A program made the translations under genes and the position numbers. The notes below the pieces were generated by a model, which was not told where the DNA came from, did not search any database, and saw nothing but the letters and a program-made list of their open reading frames with translations. Below, one piece after another: positions 25,443 through 34,352 of a stretch of 64,000 nucleotides of DNA. Every line of letters begins with the position of its first letter. Position 1 is the first letter of the stretch. The DNA is from UBA11346 sp038060575 (GTDB lineage: Bacteria > Planctomycetota > UBA11346): assembly GCA_964652775.1 (NCBI GenBank), contig CAZZAM010000003.1:172427-236426 (forward strand), written 5' to 3'.

Positions 25443-27575
25443 ATGGCCCGCGCTCTGCTTGTTGTTCCCAGCTGCCACAACGTTGGTCTTACCAGCGTCT
25501 GCCTCGGACTCGTACGTGCGATCGAGCGTCAAGGTATCCGGGCCGGATTCTTCAAACCTATCGCCCAAAGCGGCGGTGGTCATGAAACCAATGACCGCTC
25601 AGTCGCCATCATCCGCTCAGTGAGTCGCATTACGACCCCCGATGCTCTTGAACGACACCACGCCGAGGCGCTGCTTGGCCGTGGCGAGGAGCAAGTTCTG
25701 CTCGAAGAAATTGCCGGACGCTACCAGAAGGCGGCCAAGGACACCGATCTCGTCGTGATCGAAGGCATGGTTCCAGGAATGGATCAGGTGTATTCCTCGC
25801 GCATTAATTCCGCCGTCTCCAAATGTCTCGACGCGGATGTCATCTTGGTTGGTCTTCTGGACCCACACAATCCAGCCGAGACTGCCGAAACGATTGAAAT
25901 TCAAGCTCGTAATTACCCTGGCCGGATCATCGGTGCCATCCTCAGTAAGATTGAAGTTCCCGGGGCCATCTGGCGCGGCGTCACTCCGGGCGCTGAGCCA
26001 CCACTCACCAGCAGCCACGCCAGTCTGCTGGCACCCTTCATCAGTGCGCTCACCGCCAAGCACATTCCCGTGGTCGGTGCCGTCCCGCTGCGACCGGACC
26101 TCGCCTATCTTCGCCTGAAGGATCTCGCGCGCACCATTGGAGCACGCACACTCATTGCGGGTGACGCCAACCGCCGCGTCGAGCGCACCACCTTGATTGC
26201 CCGTAACGTCCAGCACTCCATCGATTTTCTACGTTCCGGATCCCTGGTTGTGACTCCGGGCGATCGCGACGATATCTTCATGGCCTGCGCACTCTCAGCG
26301 CTGAGTGGAGTGCAGCTTGCTGGCGTCCTGCTCACTGGAGATTTCAAGCCTGATTCCCGCGTGATGCGTCTCTGCGAAGGGGCCATGAGCACCGGTCTAA
26401 GCGTGCTGGTCACTGAGAAAGACTCCTTCATGACCGTGGCAGAAATCGTCAGCATGAACAGTGAGATGCCGATCGATGACAGCGAGCGCATCGAGCGAAC
26501 GATGGACGTAGTGGCCAATAATATCGACAAGGGCTGGGTCGGCTCGCTGCCCACCGTGAAACGCGAGCAGCGCATGAGCCCGCCTGCCTTCCGCTACCAA
26601 CTGATCGAGCACGCCCACGCCCTGAATAAACGCATCGTACTGCCGGAAGGAGACGAGCCCCGTACGGTTGCGGCAGCAGCGATCTGTGCCGAGCGCGGTA
26701 TTGCTCGCTGCATCCTGCTCGGCGATCCCGCACGCATTCGTGCGGTTGCTGATGGTCAAGGGATCAAACTACCTGAATCAGTACAGATCATGGACGCGAC
26801 CAGCAATATCGAGCGCATGATCGCGCCCATGGTCGAGTTGCGTAAAACCAAGGGCCTCACCGCCGAACAAGCACGCGAGCAGCTGCAGGACAACGTGGTA
26901 CTCGGCACCATGATGATCAAGACCGGAGAAGTTGACGGTCTTGTCTCAGGCGCAGTTCACACCACCGCCAACACCATCCGGCCAGCCCTTCAGTTGATCA
27001 AACTGCAACCTGGTATGAAACTCGCCTCGTCGATCTTCTTCATGTGCCTGCCTGATCAGGTCGTGGTGTACGGCGACTGTGCCGTGAACCCCAATCCGAC
27101 CGCCGAAGAAATGGCCGACATTGCGATCCAGAGCGCTGACTCTGCTGCCGCATTCGGCATTCCACCGAGGGTAGCGATGCTCAGTTACTCCACCGGCACT
27201 TCTGGTGCAGGTTCGGATGTCGAGAAGGTGGATCAGGCCACCAAACTGGCCAAGCAGCGACGTCCTGATCTGCTGATCGACGGCCCCCTCCAATATGACG
27301 CTGCGATCATGCCCGATGTCGCCAAAAGCAAGGCGCCCAACAGTCCGGTGGCAGGTCGTGCGACGGTCTTCATCTTCCCCGACCTCAACGCCGGCAATAC
27401 TGCCTACAAAGCGGTCCAGCGCTCCACTGGCTGCATTTCAATTGGTCCGATGATGCAGGGCATGGCTCGGCCAGTGAACGACCTTTCGCGTGGATGCCTG
27501 GTCGAAGACATCGTGTTCACGATCGCCCTAACTGCGATCCAAGCTGGACCAAAGGCCCAACAAAAAGCCAAATAA
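25443..27575 (+). CDS. pta: Phosphate acetyltransferase, long form
   Basis: The 710-residue protein has the three-domain layout of long Pta enzymes such as that of E. coli (714 residues). The N-terminal P-loop-like AAA domain (ALLVVPSCHNVGLTSVCLGL) comes first. It is followed by a central DRTGG-type domain (about 225-340). The C-terminal catalytic PTA domain from about residue 385 includes RIVLPEGDEPRTVAAAAICA, the DGLVSGAVHTTANTIRPALQ region and SYSTGTSGAGSDVEKV. It converts acetyl-CoA and phosphate to acetyl phosphate. The N-terminal Walker A is altered (SCHNVGLTS in place of GTSVGLTS), as expected for a regulatory domain. It forms an operon with ackA. Confidence 0.96.
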   Translation: MARALLVVPSCHNVGLTSVCLGLVRAIERQGIRAGFFKPIAQSGGGHETNDRSVAIIRSVSRITTPDALERHHAEALLGRGEEQVLLEEIAGRYQKAAKDTDLVVIEGMVPGMDQVYSSRINSAVSKCLDADVILVGLLDPHNPAETAETIEIQARNYPGRIIGAILSKIEVPGAIWRGVTPGAEPPLTSSHASLLAPFISALTAKHIPVVGAVPLRPDLAYLRLKDLARTIGARTLIAGDANRRVERTTLIARNVQHSIDFLRSGSLVVTPGDRDDIFMACALSALSGVQLAGVLLTGDFKPDSRVMRLCEGAMSTGLSVLVTEKDSFMTVAEIVSMNSEMPIDDSERIERTMDVVANNIDKGWVGSLPTVKREQRMSPPAFRYQLIEHAHALNKRIVLPEGDEPRTVAAAAICAERGIARCILLGDPARIRAVADGQGIKLPESVQIMDATSNIERMIAPMVELRKTKGLTAEQAREQLQDNVVLGTMMIKTGEVDGLVSGAVHTTANTIRPALQLIKLQPGMKLASSIFFMCLPDQVVVYGDCAVNPNPTAEEMADIAIQSADSAAAFGIPPRVAMLSYSTGTSGAGSDVEKVDQATKLAKQRRPDLLIDGPLQYDAAIMPDVAKSKAPNSPVAGRATVFIFPDLNAGNTAYKAVQRSTGCISIGPMMQGMARPVNDLSRGCLVEDIVFTIALTAIQAGPKAQQKAK

Positions 27576-27609
27576 CGCGGCTATTTTGCTTATCCTAAAT
27601 TCGAAATTT

Positions 27610-27764
27610 CAAGGCAACCGCAGAGGCGCAGAGGCCGCTGAGATCGCAGAGGAGAGCGAGATGGGCTGTCACCCATCGGGTGACTCGTACCGGAAACGAC
27701 CATGTATACTAACCCAAGCCCTCTGCGACCTCTGCGTAACTCTGCGCCTCTGCGGTTGCCTTGG
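27610..27764. repeat. Palindromic-ended interspersed repeat, copy 2
   Basis: Ends CAAGGCAACCGCAGAGGCGC and GCGCCTCTGCGGTTGCCTTG form a perfect inverted repeat of about 24 bp. The internal pieces GAGATCGC.GAGGAGAGCG and CGACCTCTGCGTAA are also shared with copy 1. It lies between the convergent pta and MetB/MetC-type genes. It has no coding capacity. Confidence 0.85.
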
Positions 27765-27780
27765 ATCGCGTTGTTTTGAA

Positions 27781-28923
27781 TTAGCAGCCGATCAGGGCTT
27801 GCTGGAGATCCGCTTCGAGGTCACTCGCGTCTTCGATGCCGACGGAAATACGGATCAGATCATCGGTGATACCAACTTTACGGCGCACATCCTCGGGCAT
27901 CGAAATGTGCGTCATCGTCCACGGATGTTCGATCAGCGACTCAACTCCGCCAAGTGATTCAGCGAGAATAAACAACTTGGTCTTGGTCAGCAGACGTTTC
28001 GCTGCTTCACCGCCACCCTTGAGCCGGAAGCTGAATGTGCCACCGCCGCCAGTCATCTGACGCTTGGCAAGCGCATGCTGGGGGTGACTTTCGAGCCACG
28101 GATGGAGGACGGCGGATACAGCGGGGTGCCGCTCCAGGTAGCGCGCGATATGCATCGCATTGTCGTTGTGGGCACGCATGCGCAGCGGCAGGGTCTTGAG
28201 TCCGCGCATCACCATGAAGCAATCATGCGGAGCCTGCACCGAGCCAAACGCATTCTGCAAGAAACCCAAGCGTTCAGCCAAGGCTGAATCCTTGACGATC
28301 AAAGCACCACCGACCACATCGCTGTGACCGTTGATGTACTTGGTCGTGCTGTGCAGCGAAATATCGATGCCGAGATCAAGCGGACGCTGGTAAAATGGCG
28401 ACAGGAACGTGTTGTCGCACAAACTAAGGATGCCGCGCTTGCGACAGACCGTGGCCAATGCTTCCAGATCAAGCAAGTTCATCAGCGGGTTGGTCGGCGA
28501 CTCCAGCCACACCATCTTGGTATTCGGTTTCAGCGCACGATCTAAGACCTTGGGGTCGCGCAAATCGACGAAATCGACTGCGACTCCCATACGAGCGGTG
28601 ACACTGGTGATCAGTCGGTAGGTGCCGCCGTACAGATCATCGTGAACAACGAGGTGATCGCCGGCCGACAACAAACCGAGCGCTGTCGCCTCAGCCGCCA
28701 TGCCCGTGGCGAGGGCAAATCCCCGACAGCCCCCCTCAAGCGCTGCAAGTGCATCCTCCAACGCTTGTCGTGTTGGATTGCCACTGCGGCTGTAATCGAA
28801 ACGCCGTGGTTGGCCGAACCCAGCGAACGAATACGTCGAACTGAGGTACAGCGGCGGCATGACCGCTCCATACTCAACATCCGGTTTGACGCCGGCGTGG
28901 ACACAGAGGGTCTGCATTTTCAT
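27781..28923 (-). CDS. Trans-sulfuration PLP enzyme (cystathionine gamma-synthase / lyase family)
   Basis: The 380-residue protein belongs to the Cys/Met metabolism PLP family. YSRSGNPTRQALEDALAALEG, FALATGMAAEATALGLLSAGDHLVVHDDLYGGTYRL and WLESPTNPLMNLLDLEA precede the PLP lysine motif HSTTKYINGHSDVVGG, and SLGGVESLIEHPWTMTH follows. These match MetB, MetC and cystathionine gamma-lyase alike, and family members are hard to separate by eye. It lies just after cysK on the same strand, with 16 bp between, so it acts in cysteine-methionine interconversion. The final reaction is uncertain. Convergent with pta across repeat copy 2. Confidence 0.9.
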   Translation of the reverse strand: MKMQTLCVHAGVKPDVEYGAVMPPLYLSSTYSFAGFGQPRRFDYSRSGNPTRQALEDALAALEGGCRGFALATGMAAEATALGLLSAGDHLVVHDDLYGGTYRLITSVTARMGVAVDFVDLRDPKVLDRALKPNTKMVWLESPTNPLMNLLDLEALATVCRKRGILSLCDNTFLSPFYQRPLDLGIDISLHSTTKYINGHSDVVGGALIVKDSALAERLGFLQNAFGSVQAPHDCFMVMRGLKTLPLRMRAHNDNAMHIARYLERHPAVSAVLHPWLESHPQHALAKRQMTGGGGTFSFRLKGGGEAAKRLLTKTKLFILAESLGGVESLIEHPWTMTHISMPEDVRRKVGITDDLIRISVGIEDASDLEADLQQALIGC

Positions 28924-28939
28924 GGGATATTCCTAGGCT

Positions 28940-29896
28940 CTACTGCCCGAGGCCTTCAAACAACACGGTCGAGAGATAGCGCTCACCGGCATCCGGCAGT
29001 ACAGTGACAATCGTCTTGCCCGCGAACTCGGGCAGTTTTGCCAGGCGCACGGCAACGGTTGCGGCAGCACCGCAACTGATGCCACTGATAATGCCCTCCT
29101 CCTTGGCCAGGCGGCGGGACATCTCAACGGCTTCGTCGTCAGTCACCCGCTCGACCCGATCAATGAGCGAGAGGTCGAGGATCGTGGGCAGGAAGTTCGC
29201 TCCGATGCCCTGGATCTTGTGTTTGCCGGGCGCGATTGGTTGGCCGGCCTTGCTTTGCGTGATGATTGGGCTGGCGGCTGGTTCAACCGCTACGGTGAGC
29301 AGTGCCTTGCCCTTGGTCTTCTTCCAGAATCGCGAGACACCGGTGATCGTGCCGCCAGTACCAACGCCGGCGACAAACACGTCCATCTTGCCATTGGTGT
29401 CGTCCCAGATTTCGGGGCCAGTGGTATCGTGGTGAATCTGGGGGTTGGCCGGGTTTTTGAACTGTTGCGGAAGGAAATAACGACCGGGATCAGACGAGGC
29501 AATCTCTTCGGCTTTTTTCACGGCTCCGGCCATGCCTTCGGCACCGGGCGTCAACACCAGCTTGGCACCGAAAGCAGCCAGTACGCGGCGGCGCTCGATC
29601 GACATGGTCTCAGGCATCGTCAACGTGATAGGATAGCCGCGTGCCGCAGCGACAAAGGCGAGCGCAATGCCGGTATTGCCCGAAGTTGGCTCGACGATCT
29701 CCATGCCGGCCTTGAGTGCACCGCGTTTTTCTGCGTCCCAGATCATCGCTGCACCAATGCGGCACTTGACCGAGTACGCTGGATTGCGGCCTTCAATCTT
29801 GGCGAGCACCGTGGCGCCAGCGCCCGCATTGACCCGGTTCAAGCGAACCAGTGGGGTGCGGCCGATGGAGAGTGAGTTGTCGTTGTAGATGGGCAT
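28940..29896 (-). CDS. cysK: Cysteine synthase A (O-acetylserine sulfhydrylase)
   Basis: The 318-residue PLP enzyme makes cysteine from O-acetylserine and sulfide. Motifs include IGRTPLVRLNRV, KIEGRNPAYSVKCRIGAAMI (PLP lysine in the PAYSVKCR segment), VEPTSGNTGIALAFVAAARGY, the GTGGTITGVSRF phosphate-binding loop, and GIGANFLP and ISGISCGAA near the C-terminus. The length fits CysK. It forms a pair with the trans-sulfuration gene immediately downstream, and cysA, a sulfate-import ATPase, lies immediately upstream on the same strand. The three make a small sulfur-assimilation block. Confidence 0.95.
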   Translation of the reverse strand: MPIYNDNSLSIGRTPLVRLNRVNAGAGATVLAKIEGRNPAYSVKCRIGAAMIWDAEKRGALKAGMEIVEPTSGNTGIALAFVAAARGYPITLTMPETMSIERRRVLAAFGAKLVLTPGAEGMAGAVKKAEEIASSDPGRYFLPQQFKNPANPQIHHDTTGPEIWDDTNGKMDVFVAGVGTGGTITGVSRFWKKTKGKALLTVAVEPAASPIITQSKAGQPIAPGKHKIQGIGANFLPTILDLSLIDRVERVTDDEAVEMSRRLAKEEGIISGISCGAAATVAVRLAKLPEFAGKTIVTVLPDAGERYLSTVLFEGLGQ

Positions 29897-29938
29897 GGCC
29901 TTGGTTCTCTTAGAGGTGACAAAATATCAAGCGTCGGA

Positions 29939-31030
29939 TCAGATAGCGTAATCCGGATCGGCTGTCTTAGCAGCAGTGGTTCCAGGCACGGCGTAGGTCC
30001 GATACTCGGTAAAACCAACAAATACCATATCGCTCGTCCGTAACACCAGTTCGCGCTGGCGCTCGTGCGGGATCTGTGCTTCCACCCGCTGGCCTCCATC
30101 ACTGCGCAGCAAATCGACCCGCACCATCGGTCCCGCCGACATCACCGCTTCGACCATCGCTGGAATTTGACAAATGCCGTCACGCGTCCGCGATACGGTG
30201 ACGTCATGCGGCCTGACATACGCGACGACACTGCCTTCAGCGTGTTGCGAGGGCAGCCTAAGATCGCCCAACTGCGCGTGACCATCCTCGGCCCGACCGT
30301 GAAACACATTGATTTGACCCAGGAAATGGTGCACGAATGCCGTCGCCGGTTTAGCCCAGACCTCATCGGGCGAACCTTGCTGTTCGATCTCGCCTTTGTT
30401 GATGATCACCACCCGATCGGCAACCTCGAGCGCTTCTTCCTGATCATGGGTTACGAATACCGTTGTCACACCAGTCTGATCGTGGAGCTGGCGCAGCCAA
30501 CGCCGCAACTCAGCGCGAACTTTGGCATCGAGAGCACCGAATGGCTCATCGAGCAGCAACACTCGTGGTTCGACTGCCAAGGCACGTGCGAGTGCGATGC
30601 GTTGACGCTGACCACCCGACAGTTGATGCGGAAAGCGCTGGGCAGTCCAATCAAGTTGTACCATCTTGAGCAGATGATCGACTCGGCGTTTGATCTCGTC
30701 GGCTGGTGGACGCTGCGCCGCTGGACGCACAGTTAAACCGAAGCCAACGTTATCGGCAACGGTCATGTGACGAAATAATGCGTAGTGTTGAAACACGAAA
30801 CCAACCCCACGGTCCTTGGCACCGATACTGGTCTGATCCTTGCCGGTAAATAATACGCGGCCTGAGTCTGGGGCCTCGAGTCCAGCGATGATCCGCAACA
30901 AGGTGGTCTTGCCCGACCCGGATGGCCCAAGCAACGCCACAAGTTCACCGCTCGCGATGTCGAGCGACAGATCATCCAAGGCGGTGAAACTGCCGAAACG
31001 TTTGGTCAGATGTTCGACGGAGATGCTCAT
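29939..31030 (-). CDS. cysA: CysA-like sulfate/thiosulfate import ATPase
   Basis: The ATG at 31030 begins MSISVEHLTKRFGSFTALDD, the family N-terminus; the longer frame to 31237 runs into the adjacent intergenic repeats. The 363-residue ATPase has Walker A GPSGSGKT, the Q-loop GFVFQHYALFRHMTV and signature LSGGQRQRIALARAL. Walker B is LLLDEPFGALD, with H-loop VTHDQEEAL. A C-terminal TOBE-like regulatory domain (VAYVRPHDVTVSRT) is present, as in CysA/PotA/MalK-type ATPases. FGLTVRP and QHYALFRHMTV are CysA-like. No cysT, cysW or binding-protein genes are in the window, so its permease partners must lie elsewhere. Confidence 0.85.
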   Translation of the reverse strand: MSISVEHLTKRFGSFTALDDLSLDIASGELVALLGPSGSGKTTLLRIIAGLEAPDSGRVLFTGKDQTSIGAKDRGVGFVFQHYALFRHMTVADNVGFGLTVRPAAQRPPADEIKRRVDHLLKMVQLDWTAQRFPHQLSGGQRQRIALARALAVEPRVLLLDEPFGALDAKVRAELRRWLRQLHDQTGVTTVFVTHDQEEALEVADRVVIINKGEIEQQGSPDEVWAKPATAFVHHFLGQINVFHGRAEDGHAQLGDLRLPSQHAEGSVVAYVRPHDVTVSRTRDGICQIPAMVEAVMSAGPMVRVDLLRSDGGQRVEAQIPHERQRELVLRTSDMVFVGFTEYRTYAVPGTTAAKTADPDYAI

Positions 31031-31044
31031 CGCATTGCCGCACG

Positions 31045-31172
31045 TTCGCAATTCGTGGTTCGCGCTTCGCGGTTGTTCGTCCGATGGAAGGCGACCTGCA
31101 TGTTGTTCGTGATAACGAACATTTTGGTTGTCGCAACTAAACCGCGAACGGCGAACCGTGAACCACGAACTT
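31045..31172. repeat. Intergenic imperfect inverted repeat between cysA and the E2 gene
   Basis: TTCGTGGTTCGCGCTTCGCGG (about 31058 onward) and the inverse pattern GAACGGCGAACCGTGAACCA with CGAAC (about 31146-31170) flank a hairpin TGTTCGT-GATA-ACGAACA near 31103-31121. The inner hairpin may terminate the minus-strand operon above it. The outer repeats look like a small dispersed palindromic unit. No coding capacity is seen. Confidence 0.5.
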
Positions 31173-31178
31173 CTGAGC

Positions 31179-32375
31179 TCACAAACGCTCCGGTTTGGCG
31201 AGAAACTCGGCAATCCGGTTGAGCAGCCGCGCAGCATCGCCGCCGTCGGCGATACGGTGGTCGAACGTCAGGGTGACTTCTACCGCACGAACGCGGTCCC
31301 ACGATTTGCTGGCCGGATTCCACTCGGGATGGTTCTGCGGCGCACCAATCCCCAAAATGACACTGTGTCCAGGCAGCGGAATCGGCGTTGCCCAGGTGAT
31401 ACCAAACACGCCGTAGTTCGACACCGTTCCGACCGCTTCGCCTGCTTCGGCAATTTTTCCAGCACGCGCCTTTTCAATAATTGCTTCGATCTCAGTTGTC
31501 AGGGTTGGCAAGGCAAGTTCATCAACTCGGCGCACGACCGGAGTCAACACACCGTCTCCAACTTCAACTGCAACCGCAAGATCAAGCGTGCCCGGTTGAT
31601 GCACACGGTTGCCGTAAAGCCGCTTGGCAAATGGACTGCCCTGGCGCAATGCGACAGCCAAAGCACGCATGCCATAGACGGTTAAGCTCGGTCGACCGAC
31701 AACGGTTCGCCGATGTGCCAGCAGCGCATCGATCCGCACGGTTGTCGCAACGGTTGCGAGCGGACGTGTCCACGAACGTGTCATCGCTCCCGCAACCGCC
31801 TGACGAATCGGCGGCATCGGTTCGCCCATCGCGAGGTAACGCTCGATGTCTGACGCAGAAATACGACCGCCAGTTCCTGTGCCATTGATGAATGCGAGAT
31901 CCGAAGCCTTGAGGCCGCTTTCCGCGACCATCTCGCGCACGCGCGGCGAGAGGAACGCACGCTCGCCCACCCCGCCAAGCATCATCGACGGAGCCAGACG
32001 CGATGAGCCAGCGTCGCTTTCACGAGCAGGCGCTGGCAGGTTGCGCTTGCGTTGGCTGGAACTCGGCGCGCTAATATCGTGAACGTTCGCGGGTAATCCT
32101 ACTCCGGTTATTACCGCTGGTGCCTCATCGGCGCTGGCACCGTCGCTGACATGGCCAAGCAAGTCGCCAACCTTGAGGACATCGCCAGCCTGGGCACAGA
32201 CGTCGGACAACACACCGTCCGTTGGAGCAGCAACCGTCAGCAGTGACTTTTCGGTTTGGACTTCGACCAGTTCCTGTTCGGCTTTGACCGCCACGCCAGG
32301 CTGCACCAGCCAGGAGACGATCTTCGCTTCAGCAGCTGCTTCGCCAAGTTGGGGCATGCGGATTGCTGTCTTCAT
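31179..32375 (-). CDS. Dihydrolipoamide acyltransferase (E2) of a 2-oxo acid dehydrogenase complex
   Basis: From the ATG at 32375 the 398-residue product has the three E2 parts. The N-terminal lipoyl domain has its lipoylated lysine in VQTEKSLLTV (Lys43). A peripheral-subunit-binding domain (FLSPRVREMVAESGLKASDLAFI... RISASDIERYL) follows. The C-terminal catalytic domain carries the HxxxDG active site (DHRIADGG). It transfers the acyl group from the E1-bound intermediate to CoA. Its start lies only 5 bp from the stop of the E1-beta gene, in the operon FabH-E1alpha-E1beta-E2. No E3 (lipoamide dehydrogenase) is in the window. Substrate, pyruvate or branched-chain 2-oxo acid, is not fixed by the sequence. 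Confidence 0.92.
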   Translation of the reverse strand: MKTAIRMPQLGEAAAEAKIVSWLVQPGVAVKAEQELVEVQTEKSLLTVAAPTDGVLSDVCAQAGDVLKVGDLLGHVSDGASADEAPAVITGVGLPANVHDISAPSSSQRKRNLPAPARESDAGSSRLAPSMMLGGVGERAFLSPRVREMVAESGLKASDLAFINGTGTGGRISASDIERYLAMGEPMPPIRQAVAGAMTRSWTRPLATVATTVRIDALLAHRRTVVGRPSLTVYGMRALAVALRQGSPFAKRLYGNRVHQPGTLDLAVAVEVGDGVLTPVVRRVDELALPTLTTEIEAIIEKARAGKIAEAGEAVGTVSNYGVFGITWATPIPLPGHSVILGIGAPQNHPEWNPASKSWDRVRAVEVTLTFDHRIADGGDAARLLNRIAEFLAKPERL

Positions 32376-32379
32376 GGCT

Positions 32380-33351
32380 TCAGAACCTAACCACTTCGAG
32401 GGCCGCCTGAACAATCGCCAGATCATCAGGATGATGAGCGGCGAATAGGTCGGGATGGAATGGAATGGGCGTATCGCGCGAGCATAGACGCACTGGCGGT
32501 GCGTCGAGGTATTGGAATCCGCGCTCGCTGATCATCGCCACGATCTCGGCGGCAATGCCGCCGAACGGCCAGGATTCCGTGGCGATGATGACGCGACCCG
32601 TGCGCTCGATGGATTCGAGAATCGTATCCGTGTCCAAGGGACGCAGGCAACGCAGATCGACAACTTCGGCTGAAATACGATGCGTGCGCTCAAGCTCGGC
32701 CGCCGCAACCAACGCGTTGTGCAGCATGCCGCTGTACGAAATGATCGTCAAATCTTCGCCGGCACGACGGACCACTGCTTTACCAAGACCAGGTCGATCT
32801 TGTGCATGCACATCAAATTCGGCGTCGAGGTGGTAGTAGAGATACTTGTGCTCGCAGAACATCACTGGATCGCGACAAGCGACCGAATCCTTGAGCATGA
32901 AATACGCATCGGCCACCGTTGCCGGTGCGACAACCACTAATCCCGGATGATGCGAGAGCCAGGTTTCTGGCATCTGACAATGGAACGGACCACCTCCGGG
33001 CGTGCCGCCAACCGGCAGTCGCGCCACCAGCGGACACGGCAGCCCAGTTCGATAGTTGGTTGTGGCCGCGTGATTGACCAATTGATTGAAGGCGATGGTG
33101 GCGAAATCGCTGAACTGATACTCGATAATCGGACGCATGCCTTCCATGGCTGCGCCAATAGCAACCCCGGCAATCGCATCTTCGCTGATCGGCGCGTTGA
33201 TGACGCGGCCTGGAAACCGTTCGGGAAGTCCCTTGGTCGCCTTGAATGCGCCACCAAATGAACCAGCGATGTCTTGTCCATACAGGAAGACGCGCTCGTC
33301 TTCGCTCATGAGATCGCCAAGCGCCATGCGGATCGCTTCGAGATACTTCAC
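32380..33351 (-). CDS. 2-oxo acid dehydrogenase E1 beta subunit
   Basis: The 323-residue protein matches PdhB/BkdB E1-beta subunits. It has KYLEAIRMALGDLMSEDERV, the YGQDIAGSFGGAFKATKGL segment, APISEDAIAGVAIGAAMEGM and RPIIEYQFSDFATIAFNQL. The C-terminal transketolase-type domain follows, with DLRCLRPLDTDTILESIERTGRVIIATE. With the alpha subunit it forms the TPP-dependent decarboxylase. Its start overlaps the alpha stop by 4 bp, indicating translational coupling and equal dosage. Confidence 0.94.
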   Translation of the reverse strand: MKYLEAIRMALGDLMSEDERVFLYGQDIAGSFGGAFKATKGLPERFPGRVINAPISEDAIAGVAIGAAMEGMRPIIEYQFSDFATIAFNQLVNHAATTNYRTGLPCPLVARLPVGGTPGGGPFHCQMPETWLSHHPGLVVVAPATVADAYFMLKDSVACRDPVMFCEHKYLYYHLDAEFDVHAQDRPGLGKAVVRRAGEDLTIISYSGMLHNALVAAAELERTHRISAEVVDLRCLRPLDTDTILESIERTGRVIIATESWPFGGIAAEIVAMISERGFQYLDAPPVRLCSRDTPIPFHPDLFAAHHPDDLAIVQAALEVVRF

Positions 33352-34352
33352 GCGACCGCACTCCGCAGGGTCGTCAATTGCGTCTCGCAGAGTGCTGACC
33401 AGATCTCCGTGTCAGGATCAGGCTGGGCTTCGCCACGAACCTGGGTGATAACCGCCTCGATATCGCCGCGAATCTGGTCCTTGAGTGAACTCATCTCATT
33501 GGCTGACATCACCCCATCGTGGACGAGGCGTTGCTCGAACACAGGCACGCAATCGGCATAGCGGCTCTTCATGTCCGCGCCGACATACGACATGTCATCA
33601 TGCGTCCCATGCCCCGCCAAGCGCAACAAATCAGCGACGACCATCTGCGGGCCCTGGCCACGACGGGCAGCGCTCATCGCCGCACTGACCTCGCGCAAAC
33701 AAGCATCGGCATCGGTGCCATCGCATACGCGACCAGCTATTCCATAGCCCTGTGCGCGATCGACCAGATGCTTGCAGGCAAAAGAACGATCATTGGTTGT
33801 AGAATACGCGTACTGATTATTGGCCACGAGCAGCACCATCGGTAGCCGCTCGACGGCCGCGACGTTGAGACCTTCGTGCAGTGCACCAGTGGCCATGCCA
33901 CCATCGCCGATCGAACAGACACCAACATCAAGATCACCCGAGCGCAATCGACCGGACAAACGCCGCGCCAACAGCGCGCCCGACAAAACCGAAACCATCG
34001 CTCCAAGGTGGGAAATCATCGGCAGTAAGCCGATATCCCAGTTGCCGCGATGGATGTTGCCATCGCGGCCGCGCATCGGACCAGTGCTGCGACCCATCAC
34101 CGTTCTCACCACGTCAAAGTACGTTTCACCAAAGGCCAGACGTCCTGCCTGATCACGGATGAGCGGGGCGAAGAGATCGCCAGGACGCAAGTTTATGCCA
34201 GCGGCAGCGCTGAATGCCTCCTGGCCACGACCAAGAAACACGCTGCCGGCCACTTCACCCTGCGCTTTCAACTTGGCCATGCGTTCATCAAGCATGCGAG
34301 CGCGGAGCATCCAGCGGAAGAGTTCAATGCGCCGCATTGACTCCACGCTCAT
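33348..34352 (-). CDS. 2-oxo acid dehydrogenase E1 alpha subunit
   Basis: The 334-residue protein has the TPP-binding motif GDGGMATGALHEGLNVAAVE... NNQYAYST (GDG followed about 26 residues later by NN). E1-alpha features such as FLGRGQEAFSAAAGINLRPG and the GRDGNIHRGNWDIGLLPMISHLGA stretch, with the histidine expected at the active-site loop, are present. It decarboxylates the 2-oxo acid and passes the acyl group to E2. The start overlaps the FabH-like stop by 4 bp. The pairing with FabH may hint at branched-chain 2-oxo acids, but this is inference. Confidence 0.93.
   Translation of the reverse strand: MSVESMRRIELFRWMLRARMLDERMAKLKAQGEVAGSVFLGRGQEAFSAAAGINLRPGDLFAPLIRDQAGRLAFGETYFDVVRTVMGRSTGPMRGRDGNIHRGNWDIGLLPMISHLGAMVSVLSGALLARRLSGRLRSGDLDVGVCSIGDGGMATGALHEGLNVAAVERLPMVLLVANNQYAYSTTNDRSFACKHLVDRAQGYGIAGRVCDGTDADACLREVSAAMSAARRGQGPQMVVADLLRLAGHGTHDDMSYVGADMKSRYADCVPVFEQRLVHDGVMSANEMSSLKDQIRGDIEAVITQVRGEAQPDPDTEIWSALCETQLTTLRSAVA

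Noticed and set aside
30065..30736. 223-codon plus-strand frame over cysA
   Set aside because: Antisense to a full ABC ATPase with all motifs.
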